NCBI GenBank assembly: GCA_964596675.1
Contig: CAZQUZ010000002.1
Span: 1 to 64,000 of the forward strand
DNA length: 64,000 nt
Direction: 5' to 3'
Source of the DNA: JAGOMW01 sp964596675
Lineage (GTDB): Bacteria > Patescibacteriota > Gracilibacteria > BD1-5 > UBA2023
The stretch's first letter is position 1, and the number at the start of each line of letters is the position of its first letter. Shown here one piece after another: positions 42,301 to 53,747 of the stretch. Position numbers and translations under genes: made by a program. The notes under the pieces are model-generated. The model did no database searches and was not told the DNA's origin. It saw nothing but the letters and a program-made list of their open reading frames with translations.

Positions 42301-42690
42301 ATGATATCTTCGGAATTACTCTTTCAGATGCCGTCTATCTCTATAATATATGGTATAAATATGAGTTACCTTATATTTTTTGGTATTTTTCTCGTGAGTA
42401 CATGGATTTGGATATATTACCGTATTTCCCGAGAAAAGCCCCATGAGCCATCATCTTATAATGTTCCTTTACCAGGAATAGGAGATGAATCTTTTTTAGA
42501 AAAAATTGCATCATATCTCAGATGGAGTATCTGATGATTCGATCATCCAGAAGCGCATACGGCTCGAGAGATGTCGTCCTCGAATCAGCTCGTAGCTATC
42601 CTGAAAGAAGTCGAAATAAAGGAATATAGCAATGAGATATCCGATGATATCTATAAGAAAAATCTTCTAAAACGCATTCAATGATTGTAG
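42301..42690 (+). CDS. Small membrane protein, function unknown
   Basis: 129 residues, ATG 2 bp after the VirB2-like gene. One hydrophobic helix, MSYLIFFGIFLVSTWIWIYYRI (about residues 21-42), then a soluble tail ending in NQLVAILKEVEIKEYSNEISDDIYKKNLLKRIQGL. Two consecutive TGA-Gly codons follow YLRWSI. Not recognised; position suggests co-transcription with the pilin-like gene. A terminator follows. Confidence 0.65.
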
Positions 42691-42725
42691 TTGGTAAGAT
42701 TCCTAAGAATCAGGAATTGCTACTT

Positions 42726-42752
42726 AAAAACCCCACTTTCGTGGGGTTTTTC
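42726..42752 (+). terminator. Intrinsic terminator after the 42.3-kb gene
   Basis: AAAAACCCCAC-TTTC-GTGGGGTTTTT, perfect stem with T-run, 36 bp after the stop. Flanking tRNA-Lys is on the other strand. Confidence 0.9.
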
Positions 42753-42761
42753 GAGGGCAAA

Positions 42762-42837
42762 TGGTGGATCCGCCGGGGCTCGAACCCGGGACCTAAGGAT
42801 TAAGAGTCCTGCGCTCTACCAACTGAGCTACGAATCC
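42762..42837 (-). tRNA. tRNA-Lys (CTT)
   Basis: The acceptor GGATTCG pairs with CGGATCC (one G-U), followed by discriminator A and an encoded CCA. The anticodon loop CTCTTAA reads anticodon CUU. T-arm CCGGGTTCGAGCCCCGG. The outermost anticodon-stem pair is a mismatch (C/T), which is tolerated. Confidence 0.93.
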
Positions 42838-42884
42838 AAAATAGCCTGCAGAATATAGTCAAGATTTATAAAAATGCAAATTTT

Positions 42885-43883
42885 TTATAGATTATATTTT
42901 TTTCGTAGTCGAGCATGGACGAATCCATGGAGCATGGAAAGTAAAATTATAGCCATAATCAGATATGGGGTAAGTCGGAATTCTTGAGAAGATCTGGTAT
43001 ATATTTTTTTATGAGAGATACTTTTGTTTATCTCTCGGACAATTTCTTGGAGTTTTTCTCCATCACTTCAGATAAGATATCTTCCTCATGTTTTTTCCGC
43101 TATCTGAGTCAGAGTAGTGTCGTCTCTATCTGCCTGTATCGTATTGCCATATGTATCGTAAAAATACTGCCGAATACCCTGTGCATTCACATAAGAGAGT
43201 GCTGTTCATGAAGCACTTCAGATTCATATAGTGTATATGATAATATTTTGTTTTTTTGCCTCTTCTAGAGCGATGAGCGGATCGATACCTATATTTGACC
43301 GACCATCTGTTATGAGGACGATATATTTCTTTCATGTTCATCATTTTTCGAGCGTGGATATGGCCTGTATGAGTGCATCACCGATATTGGTTCCAGAGGT
43401 ATCAGATATACTCTGATCTATCGTATCTGTAGTGATTTGCTTTAGGAGTCCTAGGAGTCACGCTGTATCGTACGCCGGCGGGCTCATTAGAAAGGTTTTT
43501 CCAGCAAAGATTATGAGTCACATTTTTTGAGATATATCATACTTGAGTATATTATATATAGCACTCTTCGCACTATCTAAACGACTCGGCTGGATATCAT
43601 CAGATTGCATTGATTTCGATATATCGAGTACTATGAGTGTCGATTGTTCCTCGATTTTCTCTATATCCGTAGTATAGCTGAGTCTAAAGTCTATAAGTAT
43701 GCCAAGAACGCTCATTAAGATACTGCCACGCAGTATCCATACTATCCAGAATCAACTTGGTATATGAGAAGATTCTTTTAGGAAAGTATTTGGAAATCGA
43801 TTGCCTATCTTTTCATGAAAGCACGATAATAGTACACTTACTATGATTATTCAGGCTATGATTACGAGAACCTCTTTATTCAT
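42885..43883 (-). CDS. VWA-domain membrane protein (BatA-like)
   Basis: 332 residues. Two N-terminal hydrophobic helices (NKEVLVIIAGIIIVSVLLSCF and WIVWILRGSILMSVLGILI) precede a von Willebrand A domain with an intact MIDAS: DISKS (DxSxS), a later Thr in DTAGLLGLL, and MTDGRSN for the third motif. The C-terminal segment LTPYLIMAIILLSMLHGFV is a membrane anchor. BatA/BatB-type proteins bind divalent metal and are linked to aerotolerance or MoxR-type systems. No MoxR neighbour is present. Start ATG 43881-43883, stop TAA. Confidence 0.87.
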
Positions 43884-43929
43884 ATATTTAGTATAAAGAA
43901 ATTCTTAAAGAAACAAAAATATGTACTTA

Positions 43930-44847
43930 TTAAGCGAGTTTATAATTTTCCTCAAGGGCTTTTATTCGGTTCGAAAGGGCTGGGTGGGTAGAGAATAGAG
44001 AGTCAGGTTCAGTGATCATAAATGCTTTTAGATTTCACTGATGTAATGGTTGGGTATCGAGCTTTCCGAGTGATTCGAGACGTTTTAGAGCTCATATCAT
44101 ACTCGACTTACCTGTATAGGTAGCTCATCCGAGATCGGCCCTGTATTCTCGATGGCGAGAGAACCACATGATGACGATACTCGCGAGGAGTCCGAAGACT
44201 ATCTGGAGGATATGGTATACCATCATATAGGAGAGATGTGATATTCATTCGCTTTCTTCCCCGCGGGAGAGAAATCCAGCTATTACACGAGAAAAAATCT
44301 GTGAGAGTACGATAACAAAAGTATTGAGAACACCACTAATGAGAGTAAGTGTTACCATGTCTCCATTCAGTACATGTGCCATCTCGTGTCATATAACTCA
44401 TTGTACTTCAGATTCTTTCATGTTATTGAGGAGTCCTGTAGATACTGCCACTAGAGCGCTATTTTTTGTCGCTCAGGTAGCGAACGCATTTGGCTCAGCA
44501 GATTCGTAGTAGCCGACTTCAGGTGTATCAATATTATTATCTTTAGCTATCCTTTCCACTGTAGTATAGACAGTCTGGAGACGACTATCCATGGTATGAA
44601 TAGTATCTTTTGTAAGAAGTATGATATTATATGCTTTTTTTGCTTGCCACTTCGAAATAAATAGTGATATGAAGGCTCATCAAAAACCAAATATAAATGC
44701 ATAGACTAAAATGCTTCCCATGTCACCATATTGACTGAGAAGATTCGGAAAAAATTTCTGTATCGTAAGCATCACGATTCAGAGAAGTATCATGACGGCT
44801 AGGTTGGTAATGAGGAAGAGTGATATCCTTTTTAAGAATGTAAACAT
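43930..44847 (-). CDS. htpX: HtpX-family M48 zinc metalloprotease
   Basis: 305 residues, the HtpX size. Two N-terminal membrane helices (ITNLAVMILLGIVMLTI, SILVYAFIFGFGGAFISLF), the zinc motif GHEMAHVLNGD (HExxH) near residue 155, two further helices, and the second ligand region HREYRADLGGA. HtpX degrades misfolded membrane proteins in the cytoplasmic membrane. NAFATGATKNSALVAVSTGLL is a conserved family stretch. TGA-Gly occur repeatedly. Divergent from the AbrB-like gene. Confidence 0.95.
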
Positions 44848-44967
44848 AAGAAGTATAGATTAAAGCGTATACGTATATATTATATGGACTCTCTATAAAA
44901 ATCAACTTGATTTTTATATATATTCCGTACAATAGGAAATGTATTACTTTTCTAACTTTTCTTATAT

Positions 44968-45204
44968 ATGTTCTGAAAGAAAAAAGAGTCGCGATCTATA
45001 GATATCTGAGTGAAAATGCATGGGTCCGTCACAGTAGGAACAAAATGACAGATAGTCATACCGAAAGATGTTCGTGATATGCTCGATATTACTGAGTGAG
45101 ATACTCTTATGACCATGACAAAATATGGTCGATTTGTCGGGTTTATTAAGGCAGAAGATATGGAGGATTTTATAGAACTGTTGAAGTCGGAGTGTAATCT
45201 TTAG
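44968..45204 (+). CDS. AbrB/MazE-type (SpoVT-AbrB) DNA-binding protein
   Basis: 78 residues with MFGKKKESRSIDIGVK ahead of the swapped-hairpin domain GSVTVGTKGQIVIPKDVRDMLDITEGDTLMTM. That domain matches the SpoVT/AbrB fold consensus. ATG 44968 is preferred because codons before the second ATG (45016) read well with TGA-Gly. AbrB-like proteins bind DNA as dimers, acting as transcription factors or antitoxins. No toxin partner is seen; the next gene is the RND adaptor (22 bp after), which it may control (inference). Confidence 0.8.
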
Positions 45205-45225
45205 TTTTATTAAATCGCGTTTTTT

Positions 45226-47052
45226 ATGTTATACCGTATTATTTATATATTTTTATCCCTTTTTCTCATTGCGAGTTGTGGCTCAGAAAAGGCTGATATA
45301 GGCGTATCTCCTGTAGAGAAAAAAGTTTTTCTCGTAGAGACCGAGCTCGTAGGGAATGCTCGTGACTCTTATGTAGTAGAAAAATCATGACGTCTCACGG
45401 CTGGTTCGACACTTACCATGACAGCAGAATCTGTAGGTGAAGTTTCGAATATAAACGTAAAAGAGGGCACAAAAATCAAAAAAGGCATGAAAATGATAAC
45501 GCTGCGAGATACAGTGAATTCATATGATTTACGTGTCGCTCAGGCGCTAAATGCTATTAGCTTACAAGACGCTAATATCGAAAATACGAAAGTAAATCTC
45601 GATAAGATGGTATCGGATTCAAATATTGCTTATGAACAAGCAAAGCGGACGTATGATACACTAATTTCAAAGACCAATCTTTCCTATGATACAATCGTAA
45701 ACGCCAATCAGAAGACATTCGATACACTCGATGCGAACTATAAAATATATCTAGCAGATATAGAAAAAAATCTTGACCAAGCACTGTATCAATCAGATCA
45801 GATTTTAGGATTATCATCGACATTCGAAAATACGAATAATAACTTTGAGTCTCAGCTCGGTGCACGAGTCTGATCCCTCAAAGTAGCGAGTGATAATTCC
45901 TGGGGTACGGCCATGGCTCTGCTCGCTGATATCCGGGCAAAGAAGATCAAAATTATAACACCTGATACAGCTCAGGCTGATATAGAGCTCATAGAAAAGG
46001 CATATGCAGCTATTACTAAACATATAGATGATATGATATATATGCTCCAGAATAATGTCATCTCCGGATCTCTCAGTCAGGAACAAAATAATGCATGGCT
46101 CGGTATATATGCATGATATAGGGCTTCTATAAATGGATGAAATACGGGTTTTACGGCATGGAAAAACCAGATACTCACATTTATAAAAAACTATAAACTG
46201 AATGAGCTCGCTACAAAGGTTGCTATAGAAAGTCTAGATCGAGATCTAACAAAAGATGAGCTCGCTCTCATAGAAAAATCCTCAGATGCAAAACTCCTCT
46301 ATAATAATACCATCGTCGATATAAAGGATCGTATATCTGCAGCAAAACTCGCTCTTAAACAAGCTGAAAATACTAAAATAACTGCTCTGAGATCGAGAGA
46401 AACGACACTTTCTCAACTCTCTGTGGGTCGTCAATCTGGCGTAATTTCTCTCGAACAGGCTGAGCGTGAGTATGCTAAGCTGAATATCAGTGCCCCATTC
46501 GATGGGAGTGTCGCACGGGTTATAGCAACACCGGGGCAAAGAGTGACACTCGGTACACCTCTCGTAGAAGTAGTTTCAAATCTCCCAGAGCTTATTATAG
46601 ATCTCGATGCGGATATAGCTACATCCCTCAGTATCTGAGATGATGTCGGAATCCTAGTATGAGAAGTTGCTCTTACGGGTTCTATCACAGCTATATCTCG
46701 TGTCGCAGGAAATAATCTACTATATACGACTCGTGTGGCTGTTCCTGGGGCTTCCCTATACATAGGTACTGCTGCTAAGGTGATGTTCCATGCCTCTAAG
46801 GAATCATCGTTAGATACCCCTACGAGTATATCATTACCACTTCGTGCCGTGAAGATTATCAGCGAACAAGAATGAGAGATTAGCCTACTCCAGACTGATG
46901 GAACTCTCTATAAGAAATCAGTACGACTCTGAAGAGTGGCTGCTGATAGCGTCATTGTCGATGATATCATAGAACGATGATCCGTGATTATATTGAGCGA
47001 TGTTTCGAATTTTGACCCCAATAAATTTACTATACAAAAAATCCAACCATAA
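45226..47052 (+). CDS. RND efflux periplasmic-adaptor lipoprotein (HlyD/MFP family)
   Basis: 608 residues. A lipoprotein signal ending LFLIASCGSE (lipobox, Cys about residue 18) anchors it. The biotinyl-lipoyl half motif ESVGEVSNINVKEGTKIKKGMKM is near residue 65. Its partner half, LNISAPFDGSVARVIATPGQRVTLGTPLVEVV, lies near 430, which leaves an unusually long alpha-hairpin between them (about 300 residues, twice the common length). The C-terminal beta-barrel (IGDDVGILVGEV) follows. Acts with the next gene, an RND pump. Confidence 0.87.
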
Positions 47053-47063
47053 TACCAGCATAT

Positions 47064-50000
47064 ATGATTGATACTAATACATCCCGACTCACCGAGCTGA
47101 GAAATCTTGTCACTACTGGATTTCTCGGTTTTTGGGTGAGGCAATTTCGCATGTCATATCTCATAGTTATCACGATTATCGTGATGGGGCTCGTAGCGGT
47201 TATGGCTATACCAAAAGAATCAAGTCCGGCAGTAAAGCTTGGTATTATATCTATATCTACGAGCTATCCTGGTACGAATCCTATCGATATGGATGCTCTT
47301 GTGACTGATAAGATCTATAAGGAAATCAAAGATATAAAAGGTATTGATAAAATTAGTGCGAATTCATCTCTTGGATTCTCTAGTCTTGCCCTTACACTAA
47401 AAACGAGCGCCGATACGAAAGATGTACTCTCAGATGTGAGGAGCTCTGTTGCTCGTGTGGTTCTTCCAGCAGATGCGAAGACACCAGTTATTACTGAGAT
47501 AGAAACAGATACGACGCGAGCCTTTTCTGTATTTCTCTATGCCAAAAAACCAGAGACTTCCCGTGCACTCCTCTATGAGAGGGCTGTGGAACTCCAAAAG
47601 GCTATCGAAAAGGTACCTGGTATAAATAGCGTGAATCTTTCTGCAGAGTGAGCTGGAGGTCCAGCAGATGCAAATGGATGAAGTGATGCTACGTATGAAG
47701 TACATATCGTCATACCTGATGAAAAGCTTAAAACCCTTTGACTCACCCTCTCTTCTGTAGCGAGCATACTGCAGTCTTATAATAGAGATCAGCCGATTGG
47801 AAATTTTGAAATAGGGGAGAAAAAATATGATTTTCGTATCGAGGGAAAAAATACCACCAGCTTCGAATTTTTACATATCCCACTCCCATTGCCCGAATGA
47901 GGAAATATCACTCTAGCTGAGATAGCTACCATAGAGAGAAAATATAAAAATGATGCTGAGAAAATCCTCATACTCTGAGATGGACTCGAGTGATTGGAAA
48001 CAAAAGAAGCTGTAAGCGGTGAAAATATATGATATATATATGCTGGACTGACTGTAAATAAAACAGAAAGCGCTAATATCTTTTCATCGAGTGATGCAGC
48101 GAAGAAGGTGGTGGAAGAAATGCTCACACAATCAGATTTTGCTGATTTTGGTGCCGTATATGCTATCGATCTCGCTGATACTATTCGTGATGATTATAAG
48201 GAGCTTGCTAAGGAGGCTATAACCACACTTGTCCTTGTATTTATAGCGATGTATATGTTTGTGTGATTTCGAGACTCTCTCTTTGCCTCTATCACTCTCC
48301 CCCTCGCGTTTCTTTCTACATTTATCTTGCTCTACTATAACGGATATACGATGAATTTTCTCACGAATTTCTCACTTATCCTATCTTTTGGTATCGCGGT
48401 CGATACTATCATTGTGATCGTACAGGCTGCGAGTGCGAAGATACGTGTATGATATGATCCTGAGTCGGCTATCATGCTCGCACTTCGTGAATATGCTGTG
48501 CCCATCATTTCATGAGTGATGACGACTATCGTCGTATTTATACCGATGATGACACTTCCTGGTATACTCGGTAAATTCCTCGCATATATTCCAGTGACGA
48601 TATTTTGAGTTTTGGCGACAGGACTGATTCTCGCACTTACGGTAAATAGTGCCCTCTATATGCTCTTCGTGCGAAGAAAAAATGAGTACATAGATAATCC
48701 TCATGCTACAGAATATGCCACTCCAGAAGAGAAAGAGCTTCTCGCGCTCGAAAGAGTATGAAAAACAGCTATGAGTACAAAAGACGTACCACTTAGACTT
48801 CATGTTATCCATAGCTTGACCGAATGGTATAAAAAAATATTGCGTAATTTTCTCGAACACACTTCACTCCGACGCATATCGATACTCCTCCCAGTCTTTT
48901 TATTTATATTGAGTTTTATATTTTTAGCCCCTTTGGTCGGATTTACACTCTTCCCGACCGATGATAATGCGTATACGAGCTTTACTATAACGGGTCCTGT
49001 ATGACAAAAAACAGATATTACTGCTCGTGATGTAGAGGGTATAGCTGATATATTCGTCTGATATGGGGAGATAAAGTATACGAATATCTCTATAGGTGGT
49101 AATACTGTAAATGCTGCTGTCCAGCTCACAAAGCGAGATGAGAGAAAGAAAAAATCTCAGAAAGATGTATTCGAAATAGAAAAAATACTCCTCGAAAAAC
49201 TCTCGATATATGAACAAAAAGGCTATAAAGTCGTGAGTGAGGTCCTAAAAAATGGTCCACCATGAACTAAGGCTGTAGGACTGAATCTCATCGTCGACAC
49301 TCCAGAGAAGCTCGATAGCCTGATACAGGTATCTAAGGATTTCGAATCACAACTAAAAAGTATACCAGGTACAAAAAATGTATGACGTTCGTCGAATGAT
49401 ACTCCAGGGCAGTTTATATTCACCCTAAAAAAAGACCTCATCGCTACGACAGGCATCAGTCCTACTATGATATATGGTATCGTCTCTCAGAATATGAATG
49501 GAGTGACAGTCTGATCGGTAGAGGATAATGGTGAAGATATGAACATCCTCCTAAAATCTGATATCTTCAGAGAGGAAGTGCGCATAGAAGACATTATGTC
49601 ACTCCCTATCATTATAGGAAATATCACCTACAATGTCGGTGACTTCGTCGATGTCGTCATATCGAATGCGACTGCCGCAGTGAGTCGAGTCGATGGGGAC
49701 ATCCAGATTACTGTCGATGCTGATATCGAGGATGGCGTAGATACCGTCTCGACCCAACAGTCCCTTGTCACATATGCTGAAAAATATGATTTCCCTGCAG
49801 GAATTACATACAAGAGTGGTGGGGAAAATGAAGAAAATAGTGAACTTATCGTGGCTATATTATCAGCATTTTTTATAGCTCTTATCGTGATATTTGCTAT
49901 CCTCACACTCCAGTTTCATAGCTTCTCACAGCCTCTCGTGATACTCTACTCTGTGATTATGTCACTTCCATTCGTGATGGTATGATTGCTCCTCACAGGG

Positions 50001-50396
50001 AATCAATTTTCTATGCCATTTGCCATCGGATTCATCGCATTTACTGGTATCGCCGTGAATCATGGTATCATCCTCATCGCTGCGATCAATGAAAATCTCA
50101 AGAAATGAATCGAGGGAATTACGGCGCTCGTAGAGGCTGGATCCTCTCGTCTCGAGCCTATGCTACTCACTACAGTTACTACAGCTATAGGCATACTCCC
50201 TATTGCTCTTAGGGATAAGTTCTGGGCTGGTATGGGATTTACGATCATATTTGGTGTCATATCAGCTTCGTTTCTGACGCTCTTCATCGTAAAGGGTATC
50301 TACTATGAGATGTATATGAAAAAACATACCCCCGTCCGTGGACTCATCTCGATCTGAGTACGAAAAATAATATCTAAAAGTCGAAAAATAAAATAA
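47064..50396 (+). CDS. RND-family efflux transporter
   Basis: 1110 residues, normal for RND pumps. It has 12 membrane helices in two sets of six. The first helix MSYLIVITIIVMGLVAVMAIP is followed by a large periplasmic domain (SISTSYPGTNPIDMDALVTDKIYKEIKDIKGI), then helices 2-6 with SFGIAVDTIIVIVQAAS. The second half repeats this, with ILTLQFHSFSQPLVILYSVIMSLPFVMVG and GFIAFTGIAVNHGIILIAAINEN. The latter contains a VNHG where pumps with proton relay often have charged residues. Substrate unknown. The adaptor lies 11 bp upstream. No outer-membrane factor nearby, consistent with a single-membrane cell. Confidence 0.92.
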
Positions 50397-50398
50397 TC

Positions 50399-51619
50399 AT
50401 GAAAAAATCACAACTGCCCCTGATTCTTGCTACAGCATTTCTCGATATGCTCGGGCTTGGTATATTTATCCCTGTCCTTCCAGATATCATATCGAACTTT
50501 GGTATCGCGGCTTCATGGAGTGGATATACGCAGGGCATTTATGCGCTCGGTATGTTTATAGGCTGACTCATGTTCGGAGGGCTTTCTGATACTTATGGGC
50601 GTAAAAAAATACTCGTCGTAACTTCGATGCTGAATTTCGTATGATATGTCCTTATGCTTGTTTCAGTTTGGAGCATTAGCTCCACAGCTATTCAGGCATG
50701 AGGAGTCTGGGAGTGATTTGGATTTCTCTCTCTCCTCTTCTTATTTTCTCGATGGATAGGTGGTCTCGGGTGAGCAGGATTCGGTGTAGTCCAGGCATAC
50801 ATATCAGATATCTCATCGAAAGAATCTCGCACCAAAAATATGGGGCTCATGGGAGCGATGTTCGGACTCGGATTCCTCATCGGTCCTGCACTCGGTGCTC
50901 TCTTATCGCATTTTGCTGGTATATCAGGCTCTATCCTCGCTTGTGCTATCATTATATTACTGAATGTCTTGGCTATTATATTCTTACTCGAAGAACCAAA
51001 AAAACATGTCGAAAAATCGACAAATGATATTTTCGAGACCTTTTCTTTCTCTCGAGATGTAATCATACTTTTCATACTTACATTTTGAGCGACTATTGCA
51101 TTCAGCTCTATACAGTCGATGAGCGGTCAGTACTATAAAGACGTTTTTGGATTTACTCCTCGAGAAATCGGATTTACGATGGCGATAGTCGGCTGAGTCG
51201 CAGTCGCATATCAGTGATATTTTGTCCGATTCGTACGCAAAATATGCGATGAGATACAGATGATCCATATAGCATTTTTTATACTAACAGTATCATTTCT
51301 CTGATTTGCTCTGAATACTTCTGTGATGGGTATATATTTCTGGGTGATATTTTTCCCACTTGGGATGGGCTCGTTCCATCCATCAGTCGGATCACTCCTC
51401 GGAGCTCGTGCGGGTCGTGAAGTCGGGAAAGTCATGGGATATAATACCTCTGTCGCGAGTATCGGACAGATAGCTTGACCTGTCATCATGGGGACGATAT
51501 ATGCATTTCAGGATATCACATTTTTCGGGTATACATTTTCTCACTATACATTCCCATTCCTTTTCGGATTCCTGATTTTTATAGGATTATTCGCGCTCTC
51601 ATTTCGTCTCCATCGTTAA
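50399..51619 (+). CDS. MFS transporter (TetA/DHA1-like)
   Basis: 406 residues, 12 predicted membrane helices. Signature motif A is GGLSDTYGRKK between helices 2 and 3, and the helix 5 region has GALLSHFAGISGSILACAI with the antiporter-type SLLG elements. The family exports small molecules with proton antiport. Begins 2 bp after the RND pump, so it is probably in the same transcript. The repeated TGA-Gly codons in helices agree with the Gly-rich MFS packing. Confidence 0.9.
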
Positions 51620-51637
51620 TTTTATCATTTCTTTTTT

Positions 51638-52549
51638 ATGTCTTACGGCTCACTCCTTATCATCATTGCGGCATTTCTCTGGGCAGTAGATGGACTCTTG
51701 CGACGCTCTCTCTATAGTCTCCCATCATCTACGCTTATATTCTTCGAGCATATCGTCGGACTTCTCTTGATCGCGCCATTTGCGTATAAGAGCTTTCGAA
51801 AGGCAGTATTTTATAAAAAAGATAAAATAGCATTTTTCACGGTATCACTCCTCTCATGAGTCATTGGTACGCTATTTTTCACTATGGCGCTCGCAGCAGT
51901 CGGCTATATCCCTATGAGTGTCGCTATCCTGATACAAAAGCTCCAGCCTATTTTCGCTATCTGAGTCGCTATAGTCGTCCGTCATGAGAAGATACCGAAG
52001 TGGTCATATCTCTATATCGTCATTGCTCTCATATCTGGATATTTCGTCACATTTCCTCACGGAGTATCTATGACTCCAGAGGGCCAAAAAGAAGTCACCG
52101 CAGCCCTCTATGCTCTTATCGCCGCAGCTGCATGGGGATCGTCGACGAATATCTCGAAGTATCTCCTCTCTCGCTATCAGCCTGAGCTCGTCACGTTCGT
52201 GAGATTCGGACTCACGAGTATCATCATCGCTCTCTGACTCATCCTCATCCCATCATGGAGAGAGGGATTCACTCTCCCAGGACTCACACAGTGGGGATAT
52301 CTCCTCGCCATAGCGCTCTCGACAGGACTGGTCGCTATGTATATATACTATCGTGGACTCCGCTCGACGCCTGTCCATGTCTCTGCGATACTCGAGCTCA
52401 CATGGCCTATCATCGCCGTATGAGTGGATTATTATATGTATGGTACCATATTCGCTCCTATGCAGTATCTCGCTATCATAGTCCTCATGGGGTCTATGTA
52501 TATGGTATCCGCTCTCTCGAAAAAATCATCTCCACTTCCTACTGACTAA
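51638..52549 (+). CDS. EamA/DMT-superfamily transporter
   Basis: 303 residues with 10 predicted membrane helices in two homologous halves of five. The opening LLIIIAAFLWAVDGLLRRSLY and the second-half opening LYALIAAAAWGSSTNISKYLL are EamA repeats. VSAILELTWPIIAVGVDYYMYG is the typical end of the second repeat. Metabolite export is the usual role. 18-bp gap after the MFS gene. Confidence 0.9.
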
Positions 52550-52556
52550 TCTCTCT

Positions 52557-52913
52557 ATGATATCTGGTATCGTCATCCACGGTAAGGCGCTCGGTCGTAC
52601 TATCGGCTTCCCGACTGCGAATCTCTCACTCCCGTGCTCGTGTACGGATCTCCTCGATGGCACCTATGGTCTCTCGGGTATTATATGATGAGAGACATAT
52701 TATGGTATCGGCGTCTACCGCAGAGATATCGAGCTCTTCGAGGCTCACTTTTTCGACTTCGATGATGATATCTATGATGAGATGATATCGATCGAGCCAC
52801 TTTTTTTTATGAGAGAAAACCAGAAATTCTCCTCCCTCGATGAGCTCAAAATCCAGATACAGAAAGACAGGGAAGTGATGGAGGAGTGGATATGAGAAAT
52901 CGAAGATAAATAA
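52557..52913 (+). CDS. Riboflavin kinase (single-domain)
   Basis: 118 residues, the size of a stand-alone flavokinase domain. The phosphate/metal-binding GRTIGFPTANLSLP with its PTAN motif is near residues 13-26. The rest of the barrel fits: DGTYGLSG, YYGIGVYRRD, EAHFFDFDDDIYDE and a final helix ENQKFSSLDELKIQIQKD. It phosphorylates riboflavin to FMN. The FAD synthetase half of bacterial RibF is absent, so FAD must be made elsewhere or imported. Starts 7 bp after the EamA gene and is followed by a terminator. Confidence 0.87.
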
Positions 52914-52948
52914 AAAACCCTACAAATTTCGCAGGGTTGAATTTTTTA
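52914..52948 (+). terminator. Intrinsic terminator after riboflavin kinase
   Basis: AACCCT...AGGGTT stem (52916-52938) followed by GAATTTTTT. Confidence 0.65.
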
Positions 52949-52987
52949 TTAAAAAAGTACAGAATCGACTTTTTTAAAATGTGAGAG

Positions 52988-53107
52988 TTCATCTTGGATA
53001 GGGTATCGTCCCTAGTATGTATCATTATATGATCGCCTAATGGCTAATAAGATATATACCTCTAACATAAGTCCAAGATATAGTTCTAGTATTCGAGATA
53101 CTAGAAC
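52988..53107. ncRNA. Candidate structured RNA between riboflavin kinase and folA
   Basis: The 300-bp intergenic region has no ORF. ATCTTGGA (about 52992) can pair with TCCAAGAT about 80 bases downstream, enclosing smaller hairpins (TAGGG/CCCTA with 6-base loop, ATCAT/ATGAT, GCC/GGC). Immediately after comes a 9-bp perfect stem GTTCTAGTA/TACTAGAAC capped by the 7-base loop TTCGAGA, which fits the T-loop consensus. Strand is assumed plus. No match to a known riboswitch class was recognised, and a promoter-like site lies further downstream, so it may be a separate transcript. Confidence 0.35.
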
Positions 53108-53179
53108 ATGAAACGGTATTTAATCGTCTCAATATATAATATAAAAAAATAATTTATTTTGTCAAAAAAATCAGAAATT

Positions 53180-53207
53180 TTGCTTTCTCTCTCGAAAAAA
53201 CTATACT
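53180..53207 (+). promoter_or_regulatory. Possible promoter of folA
   Basis: TTGCTT (53180-53185), 16 bases, then TATACT (53202-53207), 7 bp before the ATG at 53214. This would give an almost leaderless mRNA, which fits the general lack of Shine-Dalgarno sites here. Confidence 0.4.
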
Positions 53208-53213
53208 CTGAGT

Positions 53214-53747
53214 ATGATTGTCCACTATATCGCTATCGCTGCTATGGCGAAAAATCGTATCATCTGAGACGCTGGGAAAATACCCTGGCATAGTGCTGAG
53301 GATTTTGCTCACTTTAAGGCGACGACGCTCGGTCATCCTATCATCATGGGACGAAAGACATTCGAGTCTATCGGTCGTGTGCTCCCAGGTCGGGAGAATA
53401 TCGTCCTCACGAGAGGGGATTTCACATTTCCAGGCGTGACTGTGGTGCACTCTCTCGGCGAGTTAGATGAGTATCTTCTGCATCTAGGGTATGGAGTATC
53501 GACTCACGCAGATTGAGAGCAAAATATCGCTTTTATCTGCTGAGGAGCTCAGATATATGAGGAGTTTTTTCGGGCAGGGAAGGTCTCTGAGGTCATCCTC
53601 TCAGTCATGGATATCGTGCCAGATGGAGATGTGGCGTTCCCATATTTCGAAGAAGGATATACGAAGTCGAGTGAGGAGCGGCGTGAAGGGTTCACTATCG
53701 AGCACTGGATAGCATGACACCATCCAGAGCTCCATCCTCATATCTAG
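53214..53747 (+). CDS. folA: Dihydrofolate reductase
   Basis: 177 residues, DHFR size. MIVHYIAIAAMAKNRIIGDAGKIPWH contains the Met-20 loop region (I.GKIPWH). The catalytic acid is in SAEDFAHFKATTLG (Asp), IIMGRKTFESIG is the NADPH-binding block, LPGRENIVLTR the next, and AFICGGAQIYEEF the GG motif. The enzyme makes tetrahydrofolate with NADPH. Convergent with the DedA-like gene; the two stop codons share CTAG. Confidence 0.95.

Noticed and set aside
52988..53107. T-box riboswitch upstream of folA
   Set aside because: No TGGN core with flanking antiterminator is present and the downstream gene is not amino-acid related; kept only as a generic structured-RNA candidate.
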